Shown here: positions 35,068 to 43,956 of the stretch, piece by piece
Layout: every line of letters starts with the position of its first letter
How positions within the stretch are numbered: position 1 is the first letter of the stretch
Notes under the pieces: generated by a model
What the model was told of the DNA's origin: nothing
The model's input: only the letters and a program-made list of their open reading frames with translations
Database searches by the model: none
From: Paenibacillus sp. 32352
GTDB taxonomy: Bacteria; Bacillota; Bacilli; Paenibacillales; NBRC-103111
Reading direction: 5' to 3'
Length of the DNA stretch: 64,000 nucleotides
Assembly (NCBI RefSeq): GCF_002042965.1
Contig: NZ_MZNT01000003.1
Location: 558,001 to 622,000, forward strand
Translations under genes and position numbers: made by a program

Positions 35068-36183
35068 ATGAGAGACCCTAGATTAAAAGTGCTGGCAAGC
35101 AACTTAATTCGATATTCCGTGAACCTTCAGCCGGGTGAAAATATTTTGATTGAGATGATAGGAATCAAGGATCAGGAATTGACCAAATGCTTGATTGAGG
35201 AAGTCCATGCTGTCGGCGGGCATCCGTTTATAGAGCTTCGCGACCCGGCGGTTACTCGCAGCCTGATGCTTCACGGCACAAAGGCGCAGTTTGAAACGCT
35301 GAAGGAGCTGGAGCTGAACCGAATGAAGCAGATGCAGGCTTACATTGGCGTCCGCAGCGGAGACAATATTACGGAAACCTCCGACGTGCCGGATGCGCAA
35401 ATGAAGCTGTACGTGACGGAATACCAGCGCCCGGTAACGGATCAGCGCGTGAATCATACCAAATGGACAGTCATGCGCTACCCTAATCCGTCTATGGCTC
35501 AGCTGGCGAACACGAGCACCGAGGCGTTCGAGGATTTTTATTTTGAGGTATGTAATTTGGATTACAGCAAAATGGGGAAAGCGATGGAGTCTCTGGTGAG
35601 TCTGATGAACCGGACGGACAAAGTAAGACTGGTTGCTCAAGGGACGGACCTGACCTTCTCTATCAAGGACATACCGGCTATTCCCTGCGCAGGCAAAAAC
35701 AATATTCCGGACGGCGAGGTGTTCACTGCGCCTGTGAAAGATTCTGTGAACGGCACGTTGTCTTACAACACCCCGACGATTTATCAGGGAACCTCCTTCG
35801 AAAATGTGGTGCTTCGCTTCGAGAACGGTAAAATCGTGGAAGCGACAAGCAACAATACGAAGAAGCTGAACGAAATTTTGGATACCGATGAAGGGGCAAG
35901 GTACATAGGCGAATTCGCCATTGGAGTCAATCCGTACATTAAGCATCCGATGAAGGATATTTTGTTCGATGAAAAAATCGACGGAAGCATTCACTTCACG
36001 CCGGGGAACGCTTACGAGGAGGCGGATAACGGCAACCGCTCCTCCGTTCATTGGGACATGGTGCTGATCCAGCGGCCGGAATTCGGCGGCGGGGACATTT
36101 ATTTCGACGACGTGCTGATCCGCAAGGACGGCAAATTCGTTATTCCGGAGCTGGAAGCTTTAAATCCGGAGCATCTTATTTAA
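35068..36183 (+). CDS. M29-family aminopeptidase (thermophilic metalloprotease)
   Basis: 371 residues, standard for AmpS/AmpT/PepS. Members remove N-terminal residues with two metal ions. The metal site is read from the C-terminal half: GEFAIGVNP (Glu), then the FDEKIDGSIHFTPGNAYEE region (His), RSSVHWDMVL (His, Asp) and YFDDVLIRKDGKFV. The N-terminal PGENILIEMIG is also typical. GGAGAGAG sits before ATG 35068. Monocistronic with a terminator at 36196. Confidence 0.92.
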   Translation: MRDPRLKVLASNLIRYSVNLQPGENILIEMIGIKDQELTKCLIEEVHAVGGHPFIELRDPAVTRSLMLHGTKAQFETLKELELNRMKQMQAYIGVRSGDNITETSDVPDAQMKLYVTEYQRPVTDQRVNHTKWTVMRYPNPSMAQLANTSTEAFEDFYFEVCNLDYSKMGKAMESLVSLMNRTDKVRLVAQGTDLTFSIKDIPAIPCAGKNNIPDGEVFTAPVKDSVNGTLSYNTPTIYQGTSFENVVLRFENGKIVEATSNNTKKLNEILDTDEGARYIGEFAIGVNPYIKHPMKDILFDEKIDGSIHFTPGNAYEEADNGNRSSVHWDMVLIQRPEFGGGDIYFDDVLIRKDGKFVIPELEALNPEHLI

Positions 36184-36195
36184 TCTACTCCATAA

Positions 36196-36233
36196 GAGGA
36201 CGCAGCCCCACGCAGCTGCGTCCTTTGATTTTT
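36196..36233 (+). terminator. Terminator after the M29 peptidase
   Basis: GGACGCAG pairs with CTGCGTCC, then TTTGATTTTT; the T-rich part is also the left outer arm of the fold-back repeat. Confidence 0.7.
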
Positions 36234-36427
36234 GAGAAACTTGTTTTTAAGAAATAGGCTAAAAGGGAAGTGGGGTATGACTCGGAGGAGTTTACGTCCG
36301 CCTTTGAAACCCGTGAAAATACAAAAAAATAGAATCGAAATTTCATGGGTTTCAACAGCGGCTGGAGGGGCATACCCCACTGTAACCTCTTGGCAATATT
36401 TCAAGCTCACTTGTTTCTCAAAAATCA
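36226..36427. repeat. Long fold-back repeat, copy 1 (~202 bp)
   Basis: Nested inverted repeats. Outermost is TGATTTTTGAGAAAC (36226-36240) facing its exact complement (36413-36427). Next, AGTGGGGTATG (36269-36279) faces CATACCCCACT (36371-36381). Innermost, TTGAAACCCGTGAAAAT (from 36305) faces ATTTCATGGGTTTCAA (ends 36354). The core (36269-36381) and the right-hand TTGGYAATAKTTCAAGCT recur at 39847-40088. No ORF. It could be a MITE or a structured RNA. Confidence 0.75.
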
Positions 36428-36447
36428 TATCCCAAGGGCTGGTCCTC

Positions 36448-37335
36448 TTACTTCCCCGCCCACTTGCGGTACTGCAAAGGCGACATGCCGCAGGCCGATT
36501 TGAAGATCCGCCCGAAATGCGTGCTGCTGTCAAAGCCGACCTGCTCGGTAATGTCCGTAACGGACAGCCTGGTCGATTTGAGCAGCTTCTGGGCTTCCTG
36601 AACGCGCAGGCTGTTAACGTATTCGATGACGCCGAATCCGGTTACTTCTTTATAGATGCGGCACAAATAATAAGGGCTGATGTGAAAATGGCCGGACAAC
36701 GCCTTCAATGACATCGGCTCCCGGAAATGCTCATTGATATATTTCACGATATCAGATACCTTACGATGAAGCGTGGTCGGATGCTCCGAGGTTCTGGCTT
36801 TGCTGTCCGAATGCTGGATATGCCGGTAGATCAACAGCAGCAGCTCGCTTAACAAGAGCCGGACGTAGCCTTCCGTGCCGTAATCGGTTTGTCTTCGCTC
36901 CCTCAGCAATTTTTCCATGATGGATTCGATCATAATGAGCTCTCTTGCATCGGGGTGTAGAACCGGCCCCTCTCCGAACACGTCGAACAAATCCTCCAGA
37001 ACCGAACGGTACATCGGCTCCATAAAATAGGATTTGAAATTGATCAAGATCCGCTCATGATGGGGGGAATTGGCTACCATCGTTTTATGGAGCACATTGG
37101 GCTGAATAAGGACCAGATCCCCCTTTTTCACATGATAAGACCGGTCTTTGATGAAATAATACCGTTCGCCCGCCCGCATATAATAGATTTCGTATGAATC
37201 ATGGGAATGGTTCTGATGCATGTTGAACGTATCCGTACGAATGGAATGATCCAGATGAAAGCCGTCCTTCTCGGCTACGAAGGAAAACGGCTTGGGCGCC
37301 GGCTTCGGCGTGTTCGGAAGTAAGGGATGTTTCAT
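36448..37335 (-). CDS. AraC-family regulator with cupin sensor (paralogue 1)
   Basis: 295 residues. N-terminal cupin: HSHDSYEIYYMRAGERYYFIKDRSYHVKKGDLVLI in outline. C-terminal AraC double HTH: SLKALSGHFHISPYYLCRIYKEVTGFG and LSVTDITEQVGFDSSTHFGRIFK. It shares large blocks with the AraC gene at 41239-42096, including YFIKDRSY, GDLV and HERI.INF. Divergent from the Gfo/Idh/MocA gene (139-base gap) and likely its regulator. GGGAGG before the ATG. A fold-back repeat lies just after its stop. Confidence 0.9.
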   Translation of the reverse strand: MKHPLLPNTPKPAPKPFSFVAEKDGFHLDHSIRTDTFNMHQNHSHDSYEIYYMRAGERYYFIKDRSYHVKKGDLVLIQPNVLHKTMVANSPHHERILINFKSYFMEPMYRSVLEDLFDVFGEGPVLHPDARELIMIESIMEKLLRERRQTDYGTEGYVRLLLSELLLLIYRHIQHSDSKARTSEHPTTLHRKVSDIVKYINEHFREPMSLKALSGHFHISPYYLCRIYKEVTGFGVIEYVNSLRVQEAQKLLKSTRLSVTDITEQVGFDSSTHFGRIFKSACGMSPLQYRKWAGK

Positions 37336-37474
37336 AGAAAAGGCCTCCCTGCCGCGATGTTTTGGAGATTGTGCAATATAAGTTGAAAAATATTTAATGT
37401 AAGCAATTTTTGTGCTGTTTTCGAATATTTATTGCGCTATACTCACAATAACACAGACAAGGGAGGAAATATAG

Positions 37475-38761
37475 ATGTCAAGTCGTAAACGTTATGCACT
37501 CGTGGGAACCGGAGGTAGAGCAGGATTTTTCTACACATCCATTGCCCGCGATTTTAAAGAAACATCAGAGCTCGTTGCTTTCTGCGACATCAACCAGACC
37601 CGGATGAATGTTGCCAACCAAAAATTGGAGCCGTTCGGCGTAGGTCCGATTCCTACTTATAAATCGCAAGATTTCGACCGCATGATCGAAGAGACCAAAC
37701 CGGATATTGTCATCGTTACCACGGTTGACCGGACGCACCATACTTATATTATCCGCGCCATGGAGCTCGGCTGTGATGTGATTACTGAAAAGCCGATGAC
37801 AGTGGATGAAGTGAAATGCCAGGAGATCCTGGATGCGGTGAAAAGAACCGGCCGTAACCTGCGTGTAACATTTAATTATCGTTATTCTCCGCACAACACA
37901 AAAATCCGTGAGCTCATTATGGACGGCACGATCGGTGATGTTCACTCCGTACACTTTGAATGGCTGCTTAATACGAAGCATGGCGCCGATTATTTCCGTC
38001 GTTGGCACCGTGATAAACGCAACAGCGGCGGCTTGCTCGTTCACAAATCGACGCATCACTTCGATCTGGTTAACTTCTGGCTGGGCACACAGCCTAAGAC
38101 TGTCTTTGCGTTGGGCGACCTCATGTTCTACGGACGTGAAAATGCCGAGAAACGCGGCGTAACCGAGTTTTATTCCCGTGCACACGGCAGCAAATACGCC
38201 AAGAACGATCCGTTCGCGCTGCACCTGGAGCAAAATGAGAATTTGAAAGCCATGTACCTGGATGCCGAGAAGGAAGACGGCTACTACCGCGATCAAAGCG
38301 TGTTTGGAGACGGAATCAACATTGAGGATACTATGGGCGTTATGGTGAAATACCGCAACAACGCGATTCTGACTTATTCCTTGTATGCTTATGCTCCATG
38401 GGAAGGCTTCCGCGTGTGCTTCAACGGCAGCAAAGGCCGTATCGAAATGAACGTGGTTGAAGCATCGTATGTCAATTCCGGCGGCGAGCAGGCGTTGGAA
38501 GGTGCGGTTAAAGGGAAGAAAATTACGGTATTCCCGATGTTTGACGCTCCTTACGAAGTGAAAGTGGAAGAAACGAAAGGCGGACATGGCGGCGGAGACC
38601 CTGTGCTGTTGAACGACTTGTTCGGTGAAAAAGCACCAGACCGTTTCAACCGTGCGGCTTCGCACGTAGATGGCGCGATGTCCATCCTGACCGGTATTGC
38701 CGGCAATCATTCCATCAAAACCGGACTTCCGGTTCAAGTAGCTAACTTGGTTCAGTTCTAA
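37475..38761 (+). CDS. Gfo/Idh/MocA-family oxidoreductase
   Basis: 428 residues, long for the family. Rossmann loop LVGTGGRAGFFYTS, hallmark TEKPMT near residue 108, then NYRYSPHNTKIRELI and the catalytic-type HKSTHHFDLVNFW with the conserved Asp/His. GGGAGG precedes the ATG. Codon choice is strongly biased to one set (AAA, GAA, CGT/CGC), as in uxaE and uxaC, which suggests high expression. It is alone between a divergent AraC gene and a terminator. Related enzymes act on uronates or inositols; exact substrate unknown. Confidence 0.88.
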   Translation: MSSRKRYALVGTGGRAGFFYTSIARDFKETSELVAFCDINQTRMNVANQKLEPFGVGPIPTYKSQDFDRMIEETKPDIVIVTTVDRTHHTYIIRAMELGCDVITEKPMTVDEVKCQEILDAVKRTGRNLRVTFNYRYSPHNTKIRELIMDGTIGDVHSVHFEWLLNTKHGADYFRRWHRDKRNSGGLLVHKSTHHFDLVNFWLGTQPKTVFALGDLMFYGRENAEKRGVTEFYSRAHGSKYAKNDPFALHLEQNENLKAMYLDAEKEDGYYRDQSVFGDGINIEDTMGVMVKYRNNAILTYSLYAYAPWEGFRVCFNGSKGRIEMNVVEASYVNSGGEQALEGAVKGKKITVFPMFDAPYEVKVEETKGGHGGGDPVLLNDLFGEKAPDRFNRAASHVDGAMSILTGIAGNHSIKTGLPVQVANLVQF

Positions 38762-38780
38762 TTGTTTCCTTTTTCAAAAG

Positions 38781-38822
38781 AGTGCGGGGATCTGCTTGAA
38801 TAAGCGGCCCTGCGCTTTTTTT
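38781..38822 (+). terminator. Terminator after the Gfo/Idh/MocA gene
   Basis: AGTGCGGGG pairs with CCCTGCGCT around ~18 nt, followed by seven T. Confidence 0.8.
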
Positions 38823-38886
38823 GTGAAAATAAATCGTATATACTTTGTATATCTATGAAATTTATTCTAGTAAGGAGAATGCGAGA

Positions 38887-39588
38887 ATGGGTCAAGGCTT
38901 TTTAGCAATTTTCATGATCATTGCCGGCATTGTTCATTTTGTAAGTGTTGGTGATGCGGGTATTGTAACAGCTGTGCCTGAAGAGACCAAGGCCGTTGAG
39001 CAAAACGCTGTACCTAACGAAACTAAAGCAGATGAACAGGAAAATCACAAGACATACGATAAAGCTCCGGAAATGTCCATCGATGTGAACAAAACCTATG
39101 AGGCTGTCATCCATACGAGCAAAGGCGATTTTACGATGGAGCTGTTTCCGAAAACGGCGCCTTTGACGGTCAATAACTTCGTATTTTTGGCGAGAGACGG
39201 CTTTTATGAGGATGTTGAGTTTCACCGTGTTATTGAATCGTTCATGATTCAAACAGGTGACCCTACGGGCACTGGAACGGGCGGTCCAGGCTACAAGTTT
39301 GCCGACGAGCTGAACACTCCGTACAAGTACGAGCCAGGCATCGTTGCTATGGCCAACGCAGGCCCTAACACGAACGGCAGCCAGTTCTTTATTTGTACGG
39401 GAGAAGACAGCAAAAGCTTGAATCGGTACCCGAACTATACGATTTTCGGAAAAATTACGGATGGGATGGAGACCGTGCGGACCATAGCTGGAACTCCTGT
39501 GGAGGCATCGGGCTATGGCGAAAGAAGCCATCCTATTAAGTCCGTCAAGATTCAAAAGGTGGACATTATCGAGCGGGATGCCGAGTAA
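38887..39588 (+). CDS. Cyclophilin-type peptidyl-prolyl isomerase, membrane-targeted
   Basis: 233 residues from ATG 38887, with AAGGAG 9 nt upstream. An N-terminal hydrophobic segment (GFLAIFMIIAGIVHFVSVGDAGIV) is followed by an acidic linker of ~45 residues, then a complete cyclophilin domain: VEFHRVIESFMIQTGDPTGTGTGGPGY with the catalytic Arg, ANAGPNTNGSQFFI, and YTIFGKITDGM. It has no lipobox Cys. It would speed proline isomerisation in exported proteins at the outer face of the membrane. Confidence 0.9.
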   Translation: MGQGFLAIFMIIAGIVHFVSVGDAGIVTAVPEETKAVEQNAVPNETKADEQENHKTYDKAPEMSIDVNKTYEAVIHTSKGDFTMELFPKTAPLTVNNFVFLARDGFYEDVEFHRVIESFMIQTGDPTGTGTGGPGYKFADELNTPYKYEPGIVAMANAGPNTNGSQFFICTGEDSKSLNRYPNYTIFGKITDGMETVRTIAGTPVEASGYGERSHPIKSVKIQKVDIIERDAE

Positions 39589-39614
39589 AATAACAGGTAG
39601 AGCTGGTGAAGGAT

Positions 39615-39836
39615 ATGGAACAGTACTCAACGTTAATTGGCGTCATTTTGGAGAAGCTGGAGCAGACGTATAAGGACTTGAAATTTAATTATAACGGGAT
39701 GGACAGTGTCTTGAACCAGCATTCCGAGGAAGAGCGTTCAAATACACCGGAGCTTCTTACTCTTGCTGAGCTTCGCGATGTATACGGTGAATTGATACAG
39801 CGCTTGGAGGAACGAATGCCCGGTATTAAAGATTAA
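39615..39836 (+). CDS. Small hypothetical helical protein, ~73 residues
   Basis: It starts 26 bases after the cyclophilin stop, at ATG 39615 (GAAGG close upstream) or GTG 39606. Acidic and helical (MEQYSTLIGVILEKLEQTYKDLKF to RLEERMPGIKD), with no Cys and no membrane span. Probably co-transcribed with the cyclophilin. Family not recognised. Confidence 0.55.
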   Translation: MEQYSTLIGVILEKLEQTYKDLKFNYNGMDSVLNQHSEEERSNTPELLTLAELRDVYGELIQRLEERMPGIKD

Positions 39837-39846
39837 GAAAGGAAAC

Positions 39847-40088
39847 ACGACCTAACAGCTCGTCAGGCTGTTGAGGAACCTAGGGTTGCGTGAACTATGT
39901 TACATATGGAGGTGGGGTATGCCTCGGAGGAGTTTACGTCCGCCTTTGAAACCCGTGAAAATACCGCTAAATATAATGACATTTCACGGGTTTCAATAGC
40001 GGCTGGAGGGGCATATCCCATCGGAGTATATTGGTAATAGTTCAAGCTTTATAGGTTTTTCAGCAGACTCACGACCTCAACAGGTCGT
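39847..40088. repeat. Long fold-back repeat, copy 2 (~242 bp)
   Basis: The outer arms, about 36 bp, are imperfect: 39847-39882 (ACGACCT..AACCTA) faces 40052-40088 (TAGGTT..AGGTCGT). Core GGTGGGGTATGC (from 39911) faces GCATATCCCATC (to 40022). The inner GAAACCCGTGAAA faces a near-exact complement TTTCACGGGTTTC, with a loop that differs from copy 1. The core arms and flank TTGGTAATAGTTCAAGCT match copy 1, while loops and outermost arms differ, as expected when structure is conserved. Confidence 0.75.
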
Positions 40089-40092
40089 TTTT
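40071..40092 (+). terminator. Terminator at the right end of fold-back copy 2
   Basis: ACGACCT-CAAC-AGGTCGT followed by TTTT. It can also pair with the left outer arm of the repeat, so two structures compete. Confidence 0.7.
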
Positions 40093-40123
40093 CTTTGCCA
40101 CACTAGGAAAAGAGGACATCATC

Positions 40124-41242
40124 ATGAATCGGATAGTGGAAACACTCCTTGTCACATTTATCGGGGGACTGCTGTTTACACTGCTTCACGTCCCGCTAAG
40201 CTGGATGCTTGGCCCGCTGACAGCTGTTCTTCTGTGGACGGCATTCACCCGCCGCAGGATGACGTGGCCTGCCGGACTCCGAAATGCGGGCCTGGCGGTG
40301 CTAGGGTACGGCATGGGACTTACCTTCACGTTAGAGAGTGCCAAACAAATTTCGTCGCAGCTGCCTACGATGCTGATGGCAACCGCATTAACCATTGCTT
40401 TTAGCCTGGCCGCTGCCTATATTACGTCGAGGCATACCGGGATCAGTATGGCAAGCAGCGCGATCGGCAGTATCCCGGGAGGCTTGTCGCAAATGGTTGT
40501 GTTAAGCGAAGAGATTGATGGGGCAGAGACGACGGTCGTAGCGTTTATGCAGACGATACGGCTGTTGACGGTGATTTTTACCGTTCCATTTCTCGCAGTA
40601 CACGGACTGGCTGACGGAATTCAATCAGACGCTGCGTCAGGATTGAGCAGGCAAGGGGGCGGGAACAGCGGTATTATCGACTCGCTCCTGCATTGGATGC
40701 AAGATGCCGCTGCAAGACCGATGTGGTTTGTTCTCGTTGTCGCCGTCGTGGCTGCTTCGGCTTGGCTTGCTCTTAAGCTGAAATTTCCGACCCCTTTTTT
40801 TCTGGGGCCAATTATAGCAGCAGGGATCCTAACCGTAACAGGGTATGATCTGCCTCATTTGCCGTCCTTATTCACGCTGTTGGCGCAATGGAGCCTTGGC
40901 ATTTATATGGGCCTCGGGATCAAATTAAGCAGCCTGTCCAATTGGAGGAAGCTGCTTCCATACTCAATAGCAGGCAGCATAGCGGTTGTAGCATTTTCGC
41001 TAGGCCTATCGTATGCGCTAAGCCTTGTTCACCCGATATCCGTGATAACCGGGTTTCTCAGTACTTCGCCAGGCGGGATGACCGAGATGGGGGTCACGGC
41101 CTCCCTGATCGGGGCTGATGTATCCATGGTCGTTGCTTATCAAATGTTCCGCATTTTGTTTATATTATTCATCGTGCCTTATGCCCTTCGTTGGGGCTTC
41201 CGCCGTTTCAACGGCTCCAAATCAGCAGAAGGCCGCGGTTAG
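40124..41242 (+). CDS. AbrB-family membrane protein (putative transporter/regulator)
   Basis: 372 residues, about ten membrane helices in two similar halves. The family repeat motif appears twice: GMGLTFTLES..SIPGGLSQMVVLSEEI and GLGIKLSSLS..STSPGGMTEMGVTASLIGAD. This is the AbrB/COG3180 family of poorly characterised membrane proteins (not the AbrB DNA-binding regulator). It ends overlapping the convergent AraC gene by four bases. Substrate unknown. Confidence 0.85.
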   Translation: MNRIVETLLVTFIGGLLFTLLHVPLSWMLGPLTAVLLWTAFTRRRMTWPAGLRNAGLAVLGYGMGLTFTLESAKQISSQLPTMLMATALTIAFSLAAAYITSRHTGISMASSAIGSIPGGLSQMVVLSEEIDGAETTVVAFMQTIRLLTVIFTVPFLAVHGLADGIQSDAASGLSRQGGGNSGIIDSLLHWMQDAAARPMWFVLVVAVVAASAWLALKLKFPTPFFLGPIIAAGILTVTGYDLPHLPSLFTLLAQWSLGIYMGLGIKLSSLSNWRKLLPYSIAGSIAVVAFSLGLSYALSLVHPISVITGFLSTSPGGMTEMGVTASLIGADVSMVVAYQMFRILFILFIVPYALRWGFRRFNGSKSAEGRG

Positions 41243-42096
41243 CGCTGCTGCTTGCGGTATTCGTGCGGAGTAAGCTTCGTCAGCTTTTTAAACATGCGGC
41301 CAAAGTGAGCGATGTTCTCGAATCCGACGCTGTCGGCAATATCTATGATTTTGCGGTTCGATTCCCTAAGCAGCTTTTGCGCCTCCCGTATTCGTGTCAT
41401 ATTGACATATTCGATGAAGGTGAAGCCTGTAATCTCTTTGAAGGCCCGGCTCATATAATAGGGGCTCATATAGAACAGCTCCGAGATACCGGATAGGGTC
41501 ATGGGCTCCTGATAATGGGCGTTAATGTGCTGGACGATTTCGGATATTTTTTTGTGCAGCGGGCTCGCATGCTCGAAGGGTACGGCTTCGTGACGCTCCG
41601 CATAACGGCTGGAGAACAGCAGCAGTTCTACCAGCAGAAGCTTGATGTAGGTTTCATAGCCGGTCTGCTTCTCCTTAAGCTCCTTGGTGAGCTTGTTCAT
41701 AATTGTCTGTACAAAGATTTGATCCTGCAGATTGAGACTCAGCACATGAGCCGACTGCTGATAGACGCCCAATAACGACGGATGGTAGAAAGGATGGTCC
41801 GTACCGATAAAATCGTCGCTGAAATTGATAACAATTCTTTCATGCCCGGGCTGTCCGACATCCGACGTTTTATGGACATCATGCTTGTTGATAAACACGA
41901 GGTCACCCGGAGAAATCAAATAAGAGCGGTCTTTAATAAAGTAGGTCCGCTGCCCGGATAACAAGTAATAGATTTCGTAGGTACCGTGAAAATGGTTGGT
42001 CCGCTCGAAAGGTTCCGTACGCTTGATATGCTGAATATAGAAATCGCCTTCTTCCGCACCATAGGTGAAGGATACCGTTTCGCTCATAGGGTTCAC
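41239..42096 (-). CDS. AraC-family regulator with cupin sensor (paralogue 2)
   Basis: 285 residues with the same plan as the gene at 36448-37335: cupin (NHFHGTYEIYYLLSGQRTYFIKDRSY), then AraC double HTH (LSGISELFYMSPYYMSRAFKEITGFTF and KIIDIADSVGFENIAHFGRMFKKLT). GTG 42096 has GGAAG nearby; ATG 42087 is an alternative. Divergent from uxaE-uxaC and probably their regulator. In the gap, GATTTAAT is repeated at 42136 and 42147, an 11-bp period, a possible self-binding site. Confidence 0.9.
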   Translation of the reverse strand: MNPMSETVSFTYGAEEGDFYIQHIKRTEPFERTNHFHGTYEIYYLLSGQRTYFIKDRSYLISPGDLVFINKHDVHKTSDVGQPGHERIVINFSDDFIGTDHPFYHPSLLGVYQQSAHVLSLNLQDQIFVQTIMNKLTKELKEKQTGYETYIKLLLVELLLFSSRYAERHEAVPFEHASPLHKKISEIVQHINAHYQEPMTLSGISELFYMSPYYMSRAFKEITGFTFIEYVNMTRIREAQKLLRESNRKIIDIADSVGFENIAHFGRMFKKLTKLTPHEYRKQQR

Positions 42097-42376
42097 ATCA
42101 CTTCCATGCTAGGTTTATCCCGCTAACGGGAATTTGATTTAATATAGATTTAATGGGCTCCAAGCAAAGATGCTGAAGCAGCTTCGAAGCCAAGACCCCA
42201 ATTTGCGGGGACAGTCTCACCCACATTGCAGGGGATTTTTTTCATTGTAGCAGAGAATGATACTTTTTCATAGCAAGATGCGCATAGGTTTATCTAAATT
42301 AGACAAAATAGGCGAAGAAAGTGGTATGATTTTGCGCTATGATCGAATTATCTTATTATTCAAGGAGGCTTTATTC
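42097..42376. promoter_or_regulatory. Divergent control region, AraC / uxaE
   Basis: A 280-base gap. It holds the GATTTAAT direct repeat near the AraC start, two weak GC hairpins between 42190 and 42240 followed by a T run (possible attenuator), and the palindrome TCTAAATTAGA at 42293-42303 about 75 bases before uxaE. No clear -35/-10 pair could be fixed. Confidence 0.35.
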
Positions 42377-43873
42377 ATGAGCAAGTTTCAGGCGATCGCC
42401 CAAGCAGTAAAAGAGGGTAACGTGAACCAAATCGACGCTAATGGCATCAAAGTGTATCCGCATTCATTGTCTGAGTCCGGAAACGTGAAGCTGGTTATGG
42501 TGAAGGATGGTCAGACCAAATTGATTTTGGCTGTCGGCGAGGGTCCATTGTTCGACGAGCTTCAAGGAACTGTAGAAGGCGGTATTAAAGCCTGCCCGTT
42601 AACACATGAAAACCGTCTGGTTATTAATAAATATTTTGATTATACCGTGCCTCGCGCATTCGGTACGCAAGTGGCGACGATCGGTCTTGGCGACCGTCTT
42701 GGCATCGCTTCTCCTGGTCATATCAAAACCGTACGCGGCAGAAATGTTCGCCCTATCTTGGCGCAGCAAAGTATCCGTGAGCTGAACCTGACGGGCCGCG
42801 ATTATAAGCAAGTTGTTGATGCTGCTTGCTTCGCTGCATTCCAGGAAGGCTACAAAGACGGCTTCGGCGCCGACGGCGACCACTTGAAGGTAGAGGCCGA
42901 CATTGAATTGGCGCTTGGCCTTGGCTTCACTATGCTGACTCTGGACTGCTCCGAGTACATCGATAACTCTATCGAAGGTTCCTCCGCGGCAGATCAAGCA
43001 GCTAAATACAATGCTTTGTCCGAAGAAATCCGCAAGCATTACGAGTCCCGCTACCTGAACCAAACCTTCGAAGTAGCTGGAACTTCCATCACGTTTGACA
43101 AAGAAACATTGATCAAAAACGTGCTCATCTACGGACCTGCTATCGACTTCATGGAGCATATTTTCAACAAATATATCAAAACAGCTGCCCGCGAAATCGA
43201 CTTCGAAATCTCGATCGACGAAACGGCAACTCCTACGGCTCCCGAGTCTCACTTCCTGGTAGCCAAAGAATTGTATGCCCGCGGCTTGACGATCTACAGC
43301 ATGGCGCCTCGTTTCATCGGTGAGTTCCAAAAAGGGATCGACTACATCGGCGACATCGCGCAATTCGAGAAAGAATTGATCATCCATGCAGGTATTGCTG
43401 ACGATTTTGGGTACAAGCTCAGTATCCACTCCGGCAGTGACAAGTTCAGCGTATTCCCGATTATCGGAAAATACACCAAAGGTCGTTTCCATGTGAAAAC
43501 AGCGGGAACCAACTGGCTGGAGGCTGTTAGAACGGTAGCGAAAGTTAACCCAGGCTTGTACCGCAGAATGCATCAATATGCCTTGGAGCACTTTGAAGAA
43601 GCGACAGCTTATTACCATGTAACGACCGATCTGAGCAAAATCGTTCCATTGGACCAAGTGGCTGACGCGGATCTGGCCGATACGTACATGAACGAGAACA
43701 ATGCCCGTCAAGTGATCCATATCACTTATGGTATTCTGCTTCAAGCGAAGGATGCGGAAGGCAAATCGTTGTTTAAAGACGAGTTCTACAGCACGTTGAG
43801 CGACCAAGAGGAAGCATTCGAGCAATCGCTGATTTCTCATATCGGCAAGCATTTGGATCTGTTGGGCAAGTAA
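42377..43873 (+). CDS. uxaE: Tagaturonate epimerase
   Basis: 498 residues from ATG 42377, preceded by AAGGAGG; the open frame to 42257 has no ribosome site. Recognised as UxaE by the N-terminal VYPHSLSESGNVKLVMVKDGQTKLI, then GLGDRLGIASPGHI, DGFGADGDHLKVEADIELALGLGFTMLTLDCSE, and late FRVKT-like KGRFHVKTAGTNWLEAVR. It interconverts D-tagaturonate and D-fructuronate, so galacturonate can enter the glucuronate route without UxaB/UxaA. uxaC follows 83 bases on. Codon use points to strong expression. Confidence 0.9.
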   Translation: MSKFQAIAQAVKEGNVNQIDANGIKVYPHSLSESGNVKLVMVKDGQTKLILAVGEGPLFDELQGTVEGGIKACPLTHENRLVINKYFDYTVPRAFGTQVATIGLGDRLGIASPGHIKTVRGRNVRPILAQQSIRELNLTGRDYKQVVDAACFAAFQEGYKDGFGADGDHLKVEADIELALGLGFTMLTLDCSEYIDNSIEGSSAADQAAKYNALSEEIRKHYESRYLNQTFEVAGTSITFDKETLIKNVLIYGPAIDFMEHIFNKYIKTAAREIDFEISIDETATPTAPESHFLVAKELYARGLTIYSMAPRFIGEFQKGIDYIGDIAQFEKELIIHAGIADDFGYKLSIHSGSDKFSVFPIIGKYTKGRFHVKTAGTNWLEAVRTVAKVNPGLYRRMHQYALEHFEEATAYYHVTTDLSKIVPLDQVADADLADTYMNENNARQVIHITYGILLQAKDAEGKSLFKDEFYSTLSDQEEAFEQSLISHIGKHLDLLGK

Positions 43874-43956
43874 TATATCATCCGGGCCGAAAGGTGCTTA
43901 CAGCACGTTTCGGCTTGGTCATAATTAACAATCATGGGAGAAGGGATGATTCCTGT

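Noticed and set aside
37565..38737. 390-codon antisense frame
   Set aside because: Shadow of the conserved Gfo/Idh/MocA gene; no family features and no SD.
42599..43852. 417-codon antisense frame
   Set aside because: Shadow of uxaE caused by biased codon use.
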